Shown: in pieces, positions 1 through 6,839 of the stretch
Numbering within the stretch: the stretch's first letter is position 1
Layout of the letters: each line of letters starts with the position of its first letter
NCBI GenBank assembly: GCA_938015405.1
Contig: CALLPZ010000144.1
Span: forward strand, 1-29,179
Length of the DNA: 29,179 nt
From: an uncultured Pseudanabaenaceae cyanobacterium
Lineage (GTDB): Bacteria; Cyanobacteriota; Cyanobacteriia; PCC-9006; JAAUQQ01
Reading direction: 5' to 3'
The notes under the pieces: model-generated
Seen by the model: only the letters and a program-made list of their open reading frames with translations
The model's database searches: none
Told to the model about the DNA's origin: nothing
Made by a program: the position numbers and the translations under genes

Positions 1-1
1 G

Positions 2-319
2 CTGATCAAGAACGTGGATGCAGCAGCGATCGCGCTTCAGCAACAAGGCACCATCGACCTCTGCTGGAGCCAGGCCTCCTGTGCCATGGGGCCGCTGCTC
101 TGGGATACCAGCTCGGTTCTACCTGACCAGCAATTTCCAGGGCTCATTTTCAAGACCCTACTAGGCTACCGCGATCATCTATATGGACTACAAGCCATCG
201 GATATCTCACGTTTATCACAACGGTAGGGAGCCTATATTTCCGCAGTTTGAGCGATGGGACTCAAGCCAAGCCATCCGCCACAAATCCCGCTAAATCCCC
301 TGTGTCCGAAGCGAGTTAG
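2..319 (+). CDS. FTR1-family iron permease, C-terminal part (partial)
   Basis: The reading frame is open from the left edge, so the gene starts outside the window and only about the last 105 residues are seen. The segment LLGYRDHLYGLQAIGYLTF followed by a hydrophobic stretch and YFRSL resembles the last membrane segment of FTR1/EfeU-type high-affinity iron permeases, where a GYRD..Y..QA..Y pattern precedes the final helix. The family moves iron across the inner membrane using REXXE motifs in earlier helices, which are not in this window. The tail after the last helix is short, polar and Ser/Pro/Ala-rich. The in-frame GTG at 14 is an internal codon, not a start. The family call rests on pattern recognition of one segment. 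No terminator was seen before the opposing gene. Confidence 0.72.
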   Translation: MIKNVDAAAIALQQQGTIDLCWSQASCAMGPLLWDTSSVLPDQQFPGLIFKTLLGYRDHLYGLQAIGYLTFITTVGSLYFRSLSDGTQAKPSATNPAKSPVSEAS

Positions 320-374
320 GCGTTTAGCCGAAGTGCAGCAGTGGGAATCAAAACGCTCTAAATAGTCAGACCGT

Positions 375-1010
375 TCACCGCGACAGACCTCGCACCTCTG
401 CCTGAAAGCCATAGGCACCCACCGCACGCCGCAACGCATTCGCCCTGCGCCAATCCACAAATGCCCCGGCCTGCATTAATCGCCCCCCTTCTAAGGCGAT
501 CGCCTCGGGTACGACCTGCTTCAATGCCTGAACATGTCCATCACTGGGCGTCACCACTACCACTCGATATTGGGCCTGGGGCTGCACAGGAACCTGACTC
601 GGTGGTGCAAATGCCACTGCATATCCCCCAAATCCCCCCGTCATCCAGGGCATCTCCGCGACCGCAACCGCTTTCACGCCAGCGCGACCGGACCAGCTAC
701 CCACCGGCACTGTCTCCCCTGGCATTGCCAACGGCTCTCCGAGCAAGATCTCACCTGGTATCGAAATAGCCCCTGGTTGAGTCTCCTGGGAACTCCCACC
801 CTTCACATTCCCCCCAGGGCCCCCCACAGAAGATCCTCTGACGGGAGCTGGCACCGGAATCTGCATCACTGCACCCGGCTGTGCCATCCCGGCTTGAGAC
901 TCCAGGATTACAGCCATCACCAGAAGCCAGCTCCAGCTCGCCCAGCGTCCAGGCTTCGCCACAGTGCAACGGCAAGCAACAGTTGTCCAACGTGCAAAAA
1001 AACTTGTCAT
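375..1010 (-). CDS. Exported SPOR-like domain protein
   Basis: The frame can extend to a TTG at 1115, but the first ATG is at 1010 and is immediately followed by a Trp-rich hydrophobic segment (SWSWLLVMAVILESQAGMA) that looks like a signal peptide ending near GMA-Q. I therefore prefer the 1010 start, giving 211 residues. The middle is Gly/Pro/Val-rich and probably unstructured. The C-terminal 60 residues (QYRVVVVTPSDG, then GGRLMQAGAFVDWRRANALRR, then GFQAEV) have the beta-alpha-beta pattern of a SPOR domain and resemble a class of cyanobacterial exported proteins with an 'RxxQAGxFxxxxxA' signature. SPOR domains usually bind denuded septal peptidoglycan; whether this one does is not shown. 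A long opposite-strand open frame overlaps it but has no protein-like features. Confidence 0.6.
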   Translation of the reverse strand: MTSFFARWTTVACRCTVAKPGRWASWSWLLVMAVILESQAGMAQPGAVMQIPVPAPVRGSSVGGPGGNVKGGSSQETQPGAISIPGEILLGEPLAMPGETVPVGSWSGRAGVKAVAVAEMPWMTGGFGGYAVAFAPPSQVPVQPQAQYRVVVVTPSDGHVQALKQVVPEAIALEGGRLMQAGAFVDWRRANALRRAVGAYGFQAEVRGLSR

Positions 1011-1680
1011 GGGCAGAAGAACAAGGGATGAAACAGCACCCAAGCGCTGGGTATACAGACGGTTTTCCCGTTCTAACAGTCCCCACCAACACCTTCCCTG
1101 AGTAAAACTTCGCAATTACTCCATATAAATAAAAAGCTTCCTCGTGCGAGTACTAAAAGGGCCTAGTCTAAGCACTCTATATCTGCTCTCAGAGATCGCC
1201 CCTCAACATCAGGGCCAGAGACCAATTGGGGGGGCGATCGCATCCCCCCCACTCCAACCCCAAACCCTTCAAGGGGCCAAAACCCTCTTTTAAGCCTTCC
1301 AACAACGGCCCAGAGTTAAGCCCCATATATTTGTGGGTTGGGGGGCCATGGGCGTTCGCCCATGGCATTTGTTTGATTGGACACAACCTACAGCCCACCC
1401 CAAGACTGGACACCTTGCTCCGGTGGGACTGACGGTTGGAACCTAGAGGTTCCGGGTCAACTCAACTCCTAATGACTCCTAATGACTCCCAAAGCTTCAA
1501 CGCTGCGGGTTAGCTCCGGGTGCATCATCCTCACACCGCGATAGACCCGCCCTGATTGCATCAATCAGCTGGGTCGATTCCGCACATCTCAATGCAGAAT
1601 CTTAGGCATTTCCAATGCTTCAGGGCAGCGCGGCTTAATTATCTTGTCGCTCCGCCCCTAGCCCAAGAATTCCTTAGATA
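1011..1680. other. Gene-free, hairpin-rich intergenic region upstream of thiE
   Basis: No convincing gene. It contains a G7/C7 inverted repeat flanking a HIP1 site (1228-1234 / 1244-1250), a perfect 10-base inverted repeat with a TT centre (1345-1366), a CCCACC/GGTGGG pair (1394-1399 / 1422-1427), a GGAACC-TAGA-GGTTCC hairpin (1438-1453), and a 10-base direct repeat ACTCCTAATG (1465-1474, 1475-1484). Two short opposite open frames here lack recognisable features. It could hold a structured RNA, a long thiE leader, or decayed sequence. Confidence 0.55.
1345..1366. repeat. Perfect inverted repeat, 10-base arms
   Basis: GCCATGGGCG and CGCCCATGGC flank a central TT. As RNA it would form a very stable hairpin. 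No T-tract follows on either strand, so it is not a standard intrinsic terminator. It is the first of three consecutive hairpins up to 1453. Confidence 0.75.
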
Positions 1681-2874
1681 ATGGGATTAATCCTCCCAAG
1701 CAACGTGCAAACTCCCTGGGGGTGGCAGCATCTTGCTCCTCCATTGCATCCGCAACTATCAACCACCGTGCAGACACAAACCATGGGCGACTCCAATTGG
1801 CAGCAACAGCTGGTTCAACCAGCGCTCTACCGCATCCTCGACGCCAACCTCGACCGCGTCCGTGAGGGCCTGCGAATCATCGAAGAATGGTGTCGATTTG
1901 GCCTAGATCACCCCGAATTCACCGACGAATGCAAGTCCCTACGCCAAGAACTGGCTGGCTGGCACCGAGCTGAATTCCGCAGTGCTCGCAATACCGTCGG
2001 CGATGTGGGCACCGGCCTCACCCATGAAAAAGAAGCCCTGCGCGGTGACATCGGTGATGTGCTCCAAGCCAACTTTTGCCGTGTTCAAGAAGCCCTGCGC
2101 GTCTTGGAAGAGTACGGCAAGGTCCAAGACCCCGCCATGGGTGAAGCCTGCAAGCAAATGCGCTACCGGGTCTACTCCCTGGAAAGCTCCCTCCTAGCCC
2201 ACGATCGCCACAAGAAACTGCAATCCGCCACGCTCTATTTGGTGACCAGCCCCGCCAATAATATTTTCCAAACGGTTGAAGCAGCCCTTCAAGGCGGCCT
2301 TCAGCTCGTTCAATATCGCGATAAAGAGTCGGAAGACACGATTCGTCTGCAAACCGCAGCCCAGCTAGCCAAGCTATGTCATGACTATGGTGCTCTGTTC
2401 CTGATGAACGATCGCGTGGACATTGCCCTAGCGGTCAATGCCGATGGCGTTCATCTCGGTCAGCAGGATATTCCCATCAGCCTGGCGCGGCAGATTCTGG
2501 GCCCCAACCGCATCATTGGCCGTTCCACCACCAATCCCGAAGAGCTATCCCTCGCCATTCAAGAAGGCGCAGACTACGTCGGTGTTGGCCCAGTCCATGA
2601 GACTCCAACGAAGCCTGGTAAAGCAGCAGCGGGTCTGGACTACGTGCGCCATGCGGCAGCCAACTGTCCCGTGCCTTGGTTCGCCATTGGTGGTATTGAC
2701 GCAGAGAACGTCAATTCTGTCGTGGATGCTGGAGCCCGACGAGTTGCAGTGGTGCGATCGCTAATGCAAGCCGAGCAACCCACCCTCAGCACCCAGTATT
2801 TCCTCGCCCAGCTGAACCAGCCCAACATGCCCAAGCGCGCCAGCCAAGCTGTACGCCCAGTGGACGCTATCTAA
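1681..2874 (+). CDS. thiE: Thiamine-phosphate synthase with N-terminal ThiD2 domain
   Basis: ThiE joins HMP-PP and thiazole phosphate to make thiamine phosphate in the cytoplasm. Residues about 48-180 (RILDANLDRVREGLRIIEEW and onward) match the alpha-helical ThiD2 domain that cyanobacterial ThiE proteins carry at the N-terminus, linked in the literature to HMP-phosphate kinase activity. Residues about 184-385 are a complete TIM-barrel ThiE: QYRDK (211-215), NDRVDIALAVNADGVHLGQQD (split 243-252, 254-263), GRST (280-283), TPTKPG (308-313), AIGGID (335-340) and VVRS (357-360), which cover pyrimidine and phosphate binding. The first 34 residues are Pro/Gln-rich and unlike the domain, so the ATG at 1783 (Met35), 15 residues before the conserved block, is at least as likely a start. 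Neither start has a clear Shine-Dalgarno. thiS follows on the same strand after 164 bases. Confidence 0.95.
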   Translation: MGLILPSNVQTPWGWQHLAPPLHPQLSTTVQTQTMGDSNWQQQLVQPALYRILDANLDRVREGLRIIEEWCRFGLDHPEFTDECKSLRQELAGWHRAEFRSARNTVGDVGTGLTHEKEALRGDIGDVLQANFCRVQEALRVLEEYGKVQDPAMGEACKQMRYRVYSLESSLLAHDRHKKLQSATLYLVTSPANNIFQTVEAALQGGLQLVQYRDKESEDTIRLQTAAQLAKLCHDYGALFLMNDRVDIALAVNADGVHLGQQDIPISLARQILGPNRIIGRSTTNPEELSLAIQEGADYVGVGPVHETPTKPGKAAAGLDYVRHAAANCPVPWFAIGGIDAENVNSVVDAGARRVAVVRSLMQAEQPTLSTQYFLAQLNQPNMPKRASQAVRPVDAI

Positions 2875-2938
2875 AGACAACAAACGGGTAGGGAAGTAAA
2901 GCCTTACATCCGCCAGCCAAGCAAATTCGTCGCCTGAT

Positions 2939-3000
2939 CAGGGTGGGTTTCTACAAAGCGTTTCGGGTTATGACCTGAACCTTGATAGAGGCCCACCCTG
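2939..3000 (+). promoter_or_regulatory. Strongly folding leader upstream of thiS
   Basis: Bases 2939-2953 pair with 2986-3000 over 15 positions (core CAGGGTGGG with CCCACCCTG, two G-U pairs, then CTA with TAG). Nested inside, TTCGGGT (2962-2968) pairs with ACCTGAA (2973-2979) around a TATG loop. The element ends 38 bases before the thiS ATG, in the thiE-thiS gap. It lacks the CUGAGA and other core boxes of the TPP riboswitch. It could be an attenuator, a processing or stability hairpin, or an unknown regulatory RNA. Confidence 0.5.
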
Positions 3001-3038
3001 CGCTACGTTGAGAATCTGACATCTCGACTTGCACTGCC

Positions 3039-3266
3039 ATGGCTGACTCCCTGCCGTCTACAAACTTGACCCTCACCGTCAACGGCGAAGAAAAACGATG
3101 CTCCCCTGCCACCACCTTGCCCCAGTTTTTGGAGCAACAGGGCATGAACCCCAAGTTGGTGGCTGTGGAATATAACGGCCAAATTCTGCACCGACAACAT
3201 TGGGACACCACTGTCATCGCCCATGACGACAATTTAGAAGTGGTCACAATCGTCGGAGGTGGCTAA
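3039..3266 (+). CDS. thiS: Sulfur carrier protein ThiS
   Basis: This is a 75-residue ubiquitin-fold protein ending in Gly-Gly-Gly, the tail that ThiF adenylates and that carries sulfur as a thiocarboxylate to ThiG for building the thiazole of thiamine. LTVNGEEKRC at the start, then TTLPQFLEQQG, VAVEYNGQIL and the final DNLEVVTIVGGG follow the ThiS pattern at the usual length. The ATG at 3039 is the only sensible start; the first eight residues are a small extension before the first strand. It lies downstream of thiE with a folded leader between them, so it may be partly uncoupled from thiE. A hairpin at 3317-3361 probably ends the transcript. Confidence 0.95.
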   Translation: MADSLPSTNLTLTVNGEEKRCSPATTLPQFLEQQGMNPKLVAVEYNGQILHRQHWDTTVIAHDDNLEVVTIVGGG

Positions 3267-3574
3267 GTCCCACTCCTCAGACAGTTGTCATTCACCATTC
3301 CCAGATGAAATTCCCCAGACCCACTGGAGCTAGACCAATCGTCATGGCTTCCAGTGGGTCTTCTTCGGTTTACAAAGCAGGAAATTTTTAGCTTGTTTTA
3401 AGAACTGAGATCAATCCCCGTTCCCCCTCGTGAAACCTGGCCCAAATGTACGGGGAACCGATGCCCAGAAGTAGGGTGCTCAACTAGCCTGGCCCGCTCA
3501 AACCGCTAAAATGAGGACATACAAAAAACGTCCCAATCACACAGTCCGCTGTCTGCGCGGTCAAAGACGAAACC
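3267..3574. other. Intergenic region between thiS and the DUF1517 gene
   Basis: Holds the thiS terminator hairpin (3317-3361) and, presumably, the promoter of the next gene. A TAAAAT at about 3506-3511 could be a -10 box, but no good -35 accompanies it. No gene was seen. Confidence 0.5.
3317..3361 (+). terminator. Probable terminator hairpin after thiS
   Basis: AGACCCACTGGA (3317-3328) pairs with TCCAGTGGGTCT (3350-3361), a 12-base perfect stem with a 21-base loop, 50 bases after the thiS stop. The tail is only moderately T-rich (TTCTTCGGTTT). Confidence 0.6.
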
Positions 3575-4576
3575 ATGCAAATTCAATCTGAGCGGATTAA
3601 ATCTGGAATTAAGAGGTTCCTCAAAATGTTCACAAAACGGGCCATGGTGCTAGCCCTTGTTACGGGCTTAGTCTTTAGCCAAGCAAGCCCTGCTTTTGCA
3701 GCTCGCAGTGGCGGTCGCGCAGGTGGCTTTAGGGCGCCCTCTCCCACTCGCACCATGCCTCGAAGCGGCGGCAGTTCTTACGGCGGCGGTGGCTACGGCG
3801 GTTATGGCGGGGGTTATCGAGGGGGAGGAGGATTCGGCAGCTTCTTTATGTTGCCCTTCCTCTTCGGCGGAGGCGGTAGCCTGTTCTCCCTGCTGATCTT
3901 CTTTGCGATCGCTAACTTCCTCTTCCGCACCTTCCAAAACATGGCCACCAGCGATGGTGAAGGGGGAATGACGGGGGGGCTCTCCAGTACAGCCAATCCC
4001 ACGGTCACCGTGGCTAAAGTCCAAATTGGTTTGCTAGCCTCCGCTCGCGAACTTCAAACGGACCTCAACCGTGTAGCACGTACCTCCGATACCAGCACCA
4101 ACGCGGGTCTATCTGGCCTTCTACAGGAATCAGTTCTCGCCTTACTGCGCCACCCCGAATTCTGGGCCTACGGCAGCACCGATGGTGAAGTCACCAAGCT
4201 GACCCAAGCCGAGACCGTGTTTAACCGGTACACTCTCCAGGCTCGCAGTAAGCTAGCAGCTGAGACGCTATCCAATGTCAACGGTCAGATCCGCAACAGT
4301 GACGCCAAGGCCCTCGGCGCAGATGGCACCCTCGCGGATATCGCCGGTGACAACGAGTACATCGTTGCAACGCTAATCATCGCGGCCAAGGGCAAGCTCA
4401 GTCTGCCGAAAATTGACGATGCTGACAGCCTCCGCCAAGCTCTGCGCACTGCAGGTGCGATTTCCAGCGACGAAATCTACGGTGTTGAGCTCCTCTGGGA
4501 GCCCCAGGCTGAAGGTGATGTACTGACAGCAGATGAGGTAATGGCAGACTATCCCGAGCTACGCATCGTTGCTTAG
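3575..4576 (+). CDS. DUF1517 family membrane protein
   Basis: This 333-residue protein belongs to the DUF1517 family (PF07466) of cyanobacteria and chloroplasts, whose function is not established. A signal-like segment (MVLALVTGLVFSQASPAFA, ending before ARSGG) is followed by a Gly/Tyr-rich linker of about 50 residues, a hydrophobic membrane segment (about residues 91-120: FFMLPFLF, LFSLLIFFAIANFLF), and a soluble domain of about 200 residues (VTVAKVQIGLLASARELQTD, HPEFWAYGS, YIVATLIIAAKGKL, VELLWEPQ, ending YPELRIVA). The ATG at 3626 (Met18) is an alternative start closer to the signal peptide. The Gly-rich DNA is repetitive and GC-rich but stays in frame. It is bounded by terminator-like hairpins and appears to be a single-gene unit. 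Confidence 0.88.
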   Translation: MQIQSERIKSGIKRFLKMFTKRAMVLALVTGLVFSQASPAFAARSGGRAGGFRAPSPTRTMPRSGGSSYGGGGYGGYGGGYRGGGGFGSFFMLPFLFGGGGSLFSLLIFFAIANFLFRTFQNMATSDGEGGMTGGLSSTANPTVTVAKVQIGLLASARELQTDLNRVARTSDTSTNAGLSGLLQESVLALLRHPEFWAYGSTDGEVTKLTQAETVFNRYTLQARSKLAAETLSNVNGQIRNSDAKALGADGTLADIAGDNEYIVATLIIAAKGKLSLPKIDDADSLRQALRTAGAISSDEIYGVELLWEPQAEGDVLTADEVMADYPELRIVA

Positions 4577-4615
4577 CGCTCCGTTCATCTCTAAGTCTTA
4601 CCTGCTCTGATGCTC

Positions 4616-4648
4616 AAGGGAGCGGCTTCAAAATGAAGTCGCTCCCTT
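4616..4648 (+). terminator. Terminator hairpin after the DUF1517 gene
   Basis: AAGGGAGCGGCTTC (4616-4629) pairs with GAAGTCGCTCCCTT (4635-4648): 14 base pairs including one G-U, with an AAAAT loop, 39 bases after the stop codon. The following T-tract is weak (TTTC). Confidence 0.75.
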
Positions 4649-4686
4649 TCATACATGTGGGTTTCAAGCACGATGCAATAAATGCA

Positions 4687-4715
4687 TTGACAAGCCAAGT
4701 TATCGGCGATACGCT
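4687..4715 (+). promoter_or_regulatory. Candidate promoter of the Glu-Gly lipoprotein gene
   Basis: A perfect -35 TTGACA (4687-4692), a 17-base spacer and a weak -10 TACGCT (4710-4715) precede the ATG at 4771, giving a leader of roughly 50 bases. Confidence 0.4.
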
Positions 4716-4770
4716 CTCAGGGCTTCAATAAGAAGCAATAAGAAAAATACTGGTGTGAGTCATAAAATCC

Positions 4771-5016
4771 ATGCAAAAGAAACTGAAGCCCGTTGAACTG
4801 TTCCTCGCGACAAGCCTCGCGGCTGGCCTAGTTGCTTGCGGCCCTTCCGCAACGCCTGAAGCAGGTGACGAAGCTGCTCCTGAGACCACCGAAGAAGTCA
4901 CTCCTGATGCTGAGGGCGGCGAAGGCGGCGAAGGCGGTGAAGGCGGTGAAGGCGGCGAAGGCGAAGCTACTGAAGCTGACGAAGGTGGTGAAGGCGGCGA
5001 AGGTGGCGAGGGCTAA
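4771..5016 (+). CDS. Small acidic lipoprotein with Glu-Gly-Gly repeats
   Basis: The 81-residue product begins with a lipoprotein signal peptide: MQKK, a hydrophobic stretch and the lipobox LVAC with Cys23 as the acylated residue. The mature part is about 58 residues, almost entirely Glu, Gly, Ala, Thr, Asp and Pro, with two blocks of Glu-Gly-Gly repeats and no basic residue. It is probably an unfolded, highly negative, membrane-tethered chain; cation binding or surface charge are guesses. The gene has its own candidate promoter (TTGACA at 4687) and terminator (5125-5159), so it looks like an independent unit. A competing +1 frame exists but encodes a Lys/Ala repeat lacking the signal peptide. 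I do not recognise a named family. Confidence 0.78.
   Translation: MQKKLKPVELFLATSLAAGLVACGPSATPEAGDEAAPETTEEVTPDAEGGEGGEGGEGGEGGEGEATEADEGGEGGEGGEG
4912..5013 (+). repeat. 9-base tandem repeat encoding Glu-Gly-Gly
   Basis: Unit GARGGYGGY: five full copies at 4912-4956, an interruption (4957-4980) coding for Glu-Gly-Glu-Ala-Thr-Glu-Ala-Asp, then three more at 4981-5007 and a partial unit. Third positions vary between C and T, so the repeat is maintained with synonymous drift. Copy number is likely to vary between strains. Confidence 0.9.
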
Positions 5017-5124
5017 AACCTTTCCGCTTCATTCATGAGGATGAACTGAGGAGACTGCGATAAATTGCTCTTTCTGGATGGGTTAGGGCAATTCATCACC
5101 TCAATCATCATGAGTATCCTTTGG

Positions 5125-5159
5125 AAGAGACTGGATTAAGTTCTGGTCTCTTTTCTTTT
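5125..5159 (+). terminator. Intrinsic terminator after the lipoprotein gene
   Basis: AAGAGAC (5125-5131) pairs with GTCTCTT (5146-5152), extended inward by G-U pairs, followed by a T-rich tail TTTTCTTTT. It lies 109 bases after the stop. Confidence 0.7.
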
Positions 5160-5206
5160 GCGCATTCAGCTTATTGCTCCATCTCAAACTTGGGCAAACC
5201 CACCTA

Positions 5207-5223
5207 TTGCAACAGCGTTGCAA
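5207..5223. promoter_or_regulatory. 7-3-7 dyad, candidate operator upstream of the PKHD oxygenase
   Basis: TTGCAAC (5207-5213) and GTTGCAA (5217-5223) form a perfect inverted repeat around AGC, ending 43 bases before the ATG at 5267. Its size and position suit a dimeric repressor or activator. It does not match the AT-rich 7-1-7 Fur box. Confidence 0.45.
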
Positions 5224-5266
5224 ACTCGGGTCTAATCAAGAAGCGCTTTAAGCTCGGTTTCAAGTA

Positions 5267-5929
5267 ATGCGATTTCAAATTCCCGGCCTGCTCACATCAG
5301 AGGAACTGGCTCAAATCACCCAAGCGTTATCCAAAGCCGAATTCATTGATGGCAAGCTCACCGCTGGTTGGCATGCCAAGAAAGTCAAAAATAACGAACA
5401 GCTCCAGGGGGAAAGCGCGCAGGATTTACGCAATATCGTGGAAAAAGCGCTGCTACGCCACCCCCTCTTCCAAGCCGGTGCCCGTCCACGTCAGGTCCAT
5501 TCCATACTATTCAGTCGTTACCAGTCAGGCATGTCCTACGGTCGGCACACCGATAATGCCTTTATGGGAGGCAATCAGCTAAATCGAGCGGATCTATCCT
5601 TCACGCTGTTTCTCAACCGCCCCGAAGACTACGAAGGGGGAGCGCTCATCACCGAAGGCGCTGACCATGAACAGGGCTATAAGCTCGCCGCGAATACTGC
5701 CTTCATCTACCCATCATCGACCCTCCATCGCGTAGAAGAAGTCACATCAGGACAGCGTCTAGTCGCCGTTGGCTGGGTACAAAGCCTCATCAAAGATCCC
5801 GCAGAGCGAGAAATCCTCTTTGACCTGGATACAGCGCGGCGATCGCTCTTTAGCAAGTCGGGTAAAGGTGATGAGTTCGACCTCATATCAAAAAGCCTCG
5901 CCAATCTGCTGCGTAAATGGGCAGATTAG
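5267..5929 (+). CDS. PKHD-type Fe(II)/2-oxoglutarate oxygenase (PiuC/YbiX family)
   Basis: This is a 220-residue member of the PKHD-type hydroxylase family (YbiX in E. coli, PiuC in pseudomonads). The iron-binding facial triad is complete: His94 and Asp96 in YGRHTDNAF and His154 in STLHRVEEV; Arg164 in SGQRLVAVGW fits the 2-oxoglutarate-binding Arg. The N-terminal MRFQIPGLLTSEELAQI and the YEGGALITE strand are also typical, and the length is normal for the family. The physiological substrate is unknown; in other bacteria these genes are often iron-regulated and sit near siderophore receptors. A perfect 17-base dyad lies just upstream. It converges with the BlaR-like gene, leaving 28 bases between the stops. 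Confidence 0.92.
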   Translation: MRFQIPGLLTSEELAQITQALSKAEFIDGKLTAGWHAKKVKNNEQLQGESAQDLRNIVEKALLRHPLFQAGARPRQVHSILFSRYQSGMSYGRHTDNAFMGGNQLNRADLSFTLFLNRPEDYEGGALITEGADHEQGYKLAANTAFIYPSSTLHRVEEVTSGQRLVAVGWVQSLIKDPAEREILFDLDTARRSLFSKSGKGDEFDLISKSLANLLRKWAD

Positions 5930-5957
5930 CGAGGCCTAAATGGATGAAGCGGGTCAC

Positions 5958-6839
5958 CTAAGCAGCGATATGCCAGAGGTTCGTCAGCAGGGGAAGAGCT
6001 GCAATCGCAAAGCTTGCCATCACCCAGCGAGACGCAACATCAGCTTGATGAACCTGAGGCTGCGATGCCAGCAAGGCATTAATGCGCTGTTCCAGGCGAT
6101 CGCCTTCGTTCTCCTCAGAGAACATCACCCAACCAGGCTCTGCAGGTACTGCCGCCTGAGCCATCTTTAGGAGAGACTCTGCGAGCAAAATCGGGTCCGT
6201 CCCCTGGGCAGCCCAGCGATCAGCTCGCATTTCCCGCAACAGCAGTAACTCTGTCCAAAGAACGCAGGTTCCAGGCAACCAAGCCGTCGTTGTCCGCAAC
6301 CACCCCAGCCAGAAGAACCAGAAGGTATCTCGGTAGACCAGGTGGGCCTGCTCATGGCGCAGCACCGCATCGAGTTCTATCTCGCTGAGCAAGTGGTCTA
6401 ACCCGTGGCTCACAACCAGAGCGGGCTGCCAAAAGCCCACCCGAGCCGCAAAGGGGAGTTCCGTGTCTAGCCGACGGGCCACAACTCCTTGAACATTGGT
6501 CAGGGGCAAATTGCGTAAACGTCCATAGGAGCGAAGCGCATTGACGCCCAGAACCAACAACGTTGTGGCAAAGCTAACGACGAGCACCAAGGCACAGCCA
6601 TAGCCCAAATGCCCCACTGCATGGCCCAGCATGGAACCATGAATGCCCATGGTCAGAATCGCGATCGCCATGGCCAAGATCAACAATGGCGGCAGCAGAA
6701 AAGCACCGAGGGCCAGGGACCAGCGACGGGACCAGGAGAGCGTTGGATCAGCAAGAGTTGTCCTATCAACGAAGCCCAAGTAGGCCAAACGCAAGGACAA
6801 TGCCACCACAACACTCAACAGCACCAGCAGACTATGCAT
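5958..6839 (-). CDS. BlaR1/PetP-like membrane metalloprotease (M56/M48)
   Basis: The 293-residue protein has hydrophobic segments at about 1-20, 41-65, 80-100 and 170-195, and a cytosolic zinc-protease core with HEQAH (162-166) and a downstream Glu203 in REMRADRWA that fits the third zinc ligand. It lacks the penicillin-binding sensor domain of true BlaR1. It overlaps the BlaI-like gene upstream by 8 bases (6832-6839), so the two are translated together. The pairing and architecture match Synechocystis PetP (slr0241), which in copper degrades the BlaI-type repressor PetR and so switches between plastocyanin and cytochrome c6. Assigning that role here is inference; another inducer is possible. 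Confidence 0.85.
   Translation of the reverse strand: MHSLLVLLSVVVALSLRLAYLGFVDRTTLADPTLSWSRRWSLALGAFLLPPLLILAMAIAILTMGIHGSMLGHAVGHLGYGCALVLVVSFATTLLVLGVNALRSYGRLRNLPLTNVQGVVARRLDTELPFAARVGFWQPALVVSHGLDHLLSEIELDAVLRHEQAHLVYRDTFWFFWLGWLRTTTAWLPGTCVLWTELLLLREMRADRWAAQGTDPILLAESLLKMAQAAVPAEPGWVMFSEENEGDRLEQRINALLASQPQVHQADVASRWVMASFAIAALPLLTNLWHIAA

Noticed and set aside
534..1031. 165-codon plus-strand open frame opposite the SPOR-like gene
   Set aside because: Antisense to a gene with a signal peptide and a recognisable C-terminal domain; its translation is Arg/His/Pro/Ser-rich with no family pattern.
2886..2896. GGGTAGGGAAG resembling the 3' end of a TPP riboswitch
   Set aside because: None of the other conserved TPP boxes (CUGAGA, ACCC, CUGAUCUGG-like) occur in the right order before it, and it lies just after the thiE stop.
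4912..5013. Short tandem repeats as a possible CRISPR-like array
   Set aside because: The unit is 9 bases, has no spacers, stays in frame and encodes Glu-Gly-Gly.
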